DNA of 64,000 bases, taken from NCBI GenBank assembly GCA_036924855.1, contig JBAGRP010000001.1, positions 5,878,001 to 5,942,000 of the forward strand. Reading direction: 5' to 3'. Of this stretch, positions 63,705-64,000 are shown in pieces. Source of the DNA: Nitrobacteraceae bacterium AZCC 2146. GTDB lineage: Bacteria > Pseudomonadota > Alphaproteobacteria > Rhizobiales > Xanthobacteraceae. Within the stretch, counting starts at the first letter, position 1. The number at the start of each line of letters is the position of its first letter. The position numbers and the translations under genes were made by a program. Below the pieces are notes generated by a model, which was not told the origin of the DNA, made no database searches, and saw only the letters and a list, made by a program, of their open reading frames with translations.

Positions 63705-64000
63705 CTAGGCCACGCTAACGACGATTGGTTGGTCGGCAACGTCTGGGCGGCTGGGAAGGCTGAACTCAAAAATCGCGCCGCGAGGCACATTGGCCTTTGC
63801 AGACAATCGCCCCCCATGCGTTTCGATGATCGAGCGACAAATCGACAGTCCCAGCCCTAGACCGCCGGGCTTCGTTGTGTAGAAGGCGTCAAAAAGCTGA
63901 TCGAGAGTCGCTGGCGTCAGTCCTGGTCCCGAATCGCGCACCGCGACGAGAACGACGTCAGGCTCGGTTTTGCGGGTGCTGATGAGCAACTCTCTCGCGC
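63705..64000 (-). CDS. sensor histidine kinase, C-terminus (partial at window edge)
   Basis: The visible 98 residues are the end of a HATPase domain: ELLISTRKTEPDVVLVAVRD, DSGPGLTPATLDQLFDAFYT, TKPGGLGLGLSICRSIIETH and a short tail to the stop at 63705. It is very close to the matching part of the kinases at 3309-8786 and 49271-51781. The gene enters from the right edge on the minus strand, so its sensor part is not visible. Confidence 0.88.
   Translation of the reverse strand, partial: ARELLISTRKTEPDVVLVAVRDSGPGLTPATLDQLFDAFYTTKPGGLGLGLSICRSIIETHGGRLSAKANVPRGAIFEFSLPSRPDVADQPIVVSVA

Noticed and set aside
1..64000. CRISPR array, rRNA, complete tRNA
   Set aside because: No regularly spaced repeats, rRNA signatures or full cloverleaf were found when reading the window; only a T-arm-like loop at 52230-52265.

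Overview
The window looks like chromosome of an alphaproteobacterium, most likely Bradyrhizobium or a close relative. Reasons: high G+C coding DNA; many alphaproteobacterial protein types (Cyo-type quinol oxidase, serine/threonine-kinase-like/ATPase/histidine-kinase fusions, winged-helix STAND regulators); an apparent suhB/MmgR-class small RNA; and dense IS30, IS5, IS110 and IS701 remnants with many broken genes. No search was run, so family names rest on motifs and remembered similarity.

Layout. 1-3.2 kb: two small genes, then a degraded IS30 transposase gene split by an IS5-like element. 3.3-8.8 kb (minus): an 1825-residue kinase-like/ATPase/GAF/PAS/histidine kinase. 8.9-9.6 kb: scraps of IS110 and a serine carboxypeptidase. 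9.65-14.0 kb (minus): HlyD - double ABC-2 permease - HlyD export cluster with no ATPase gene. 14.45-21.65 kb (plus): acyl-CoA catabolic cluster (YWTD propeller, hydroxyacyl-CoA dehydrogenase, acyl-CoA dehydrogenase, two crotonases, alpha/beta hydrolase, class III CoA-transferase). 21.7-25.8 kb: flavin reductase fragment, NDH-2-like NADH dehydrogenase, frameshifted threonine/serine exporter, small secreted protein. 26.1-31.05 kb: ctaB-cyoABCD, heme O synthesis plus the cytochrome bo3 oxidase. 31.4-34.1 kb: two small minus-strand genes and two tandem acetoacetate-decarboxylase-like genes. 34.4-42.7 kb: a short AraC-type regulator and three tandem winged-helix/NTPase regulators, one cut short. 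42.8-44.4 kb: broken TPP-enzyme gene, small membrane protein, broken adenylate cyclase.

44.5-48.3 kb is a nested mobile region: a truncated IS701 abuts an IS110 whose gene is split by a 2.57-kb serine-recombinase element carrying three overlapping genes; both attachment junctions are readable. 49.3-51.8 kb (minus) has a second PAS/GAF histidine kinase whose C-terminus is closely related to the first. 51.9-54.7 kb holds an IS110 start fragment, a TIR-LysR chimeric reading frame and a small RNA with a terminator. 55.3-56.1 kb encodes a permuted papain-fold amidase, followed by debris including a DNA polymerase IV fragment. 57.8-62.4 kb (plus) is a complete sugar-type ABC importer. The window ends with a GMC oxidoreductase fragment, a decayed copy of the first two small genes, and the C-terminus of a third related histidine kinase.

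The main themes are energy and acyl-CoA metabolism, sensory proteins built from shared modules, and repeated mobile-element insertion. The same module (small gene pair, then the 3' end of a histidine kinase on the opposite strand) occurs at both ends of the window. Single-base frameshifts noted below could be real mutations or sequence errors.
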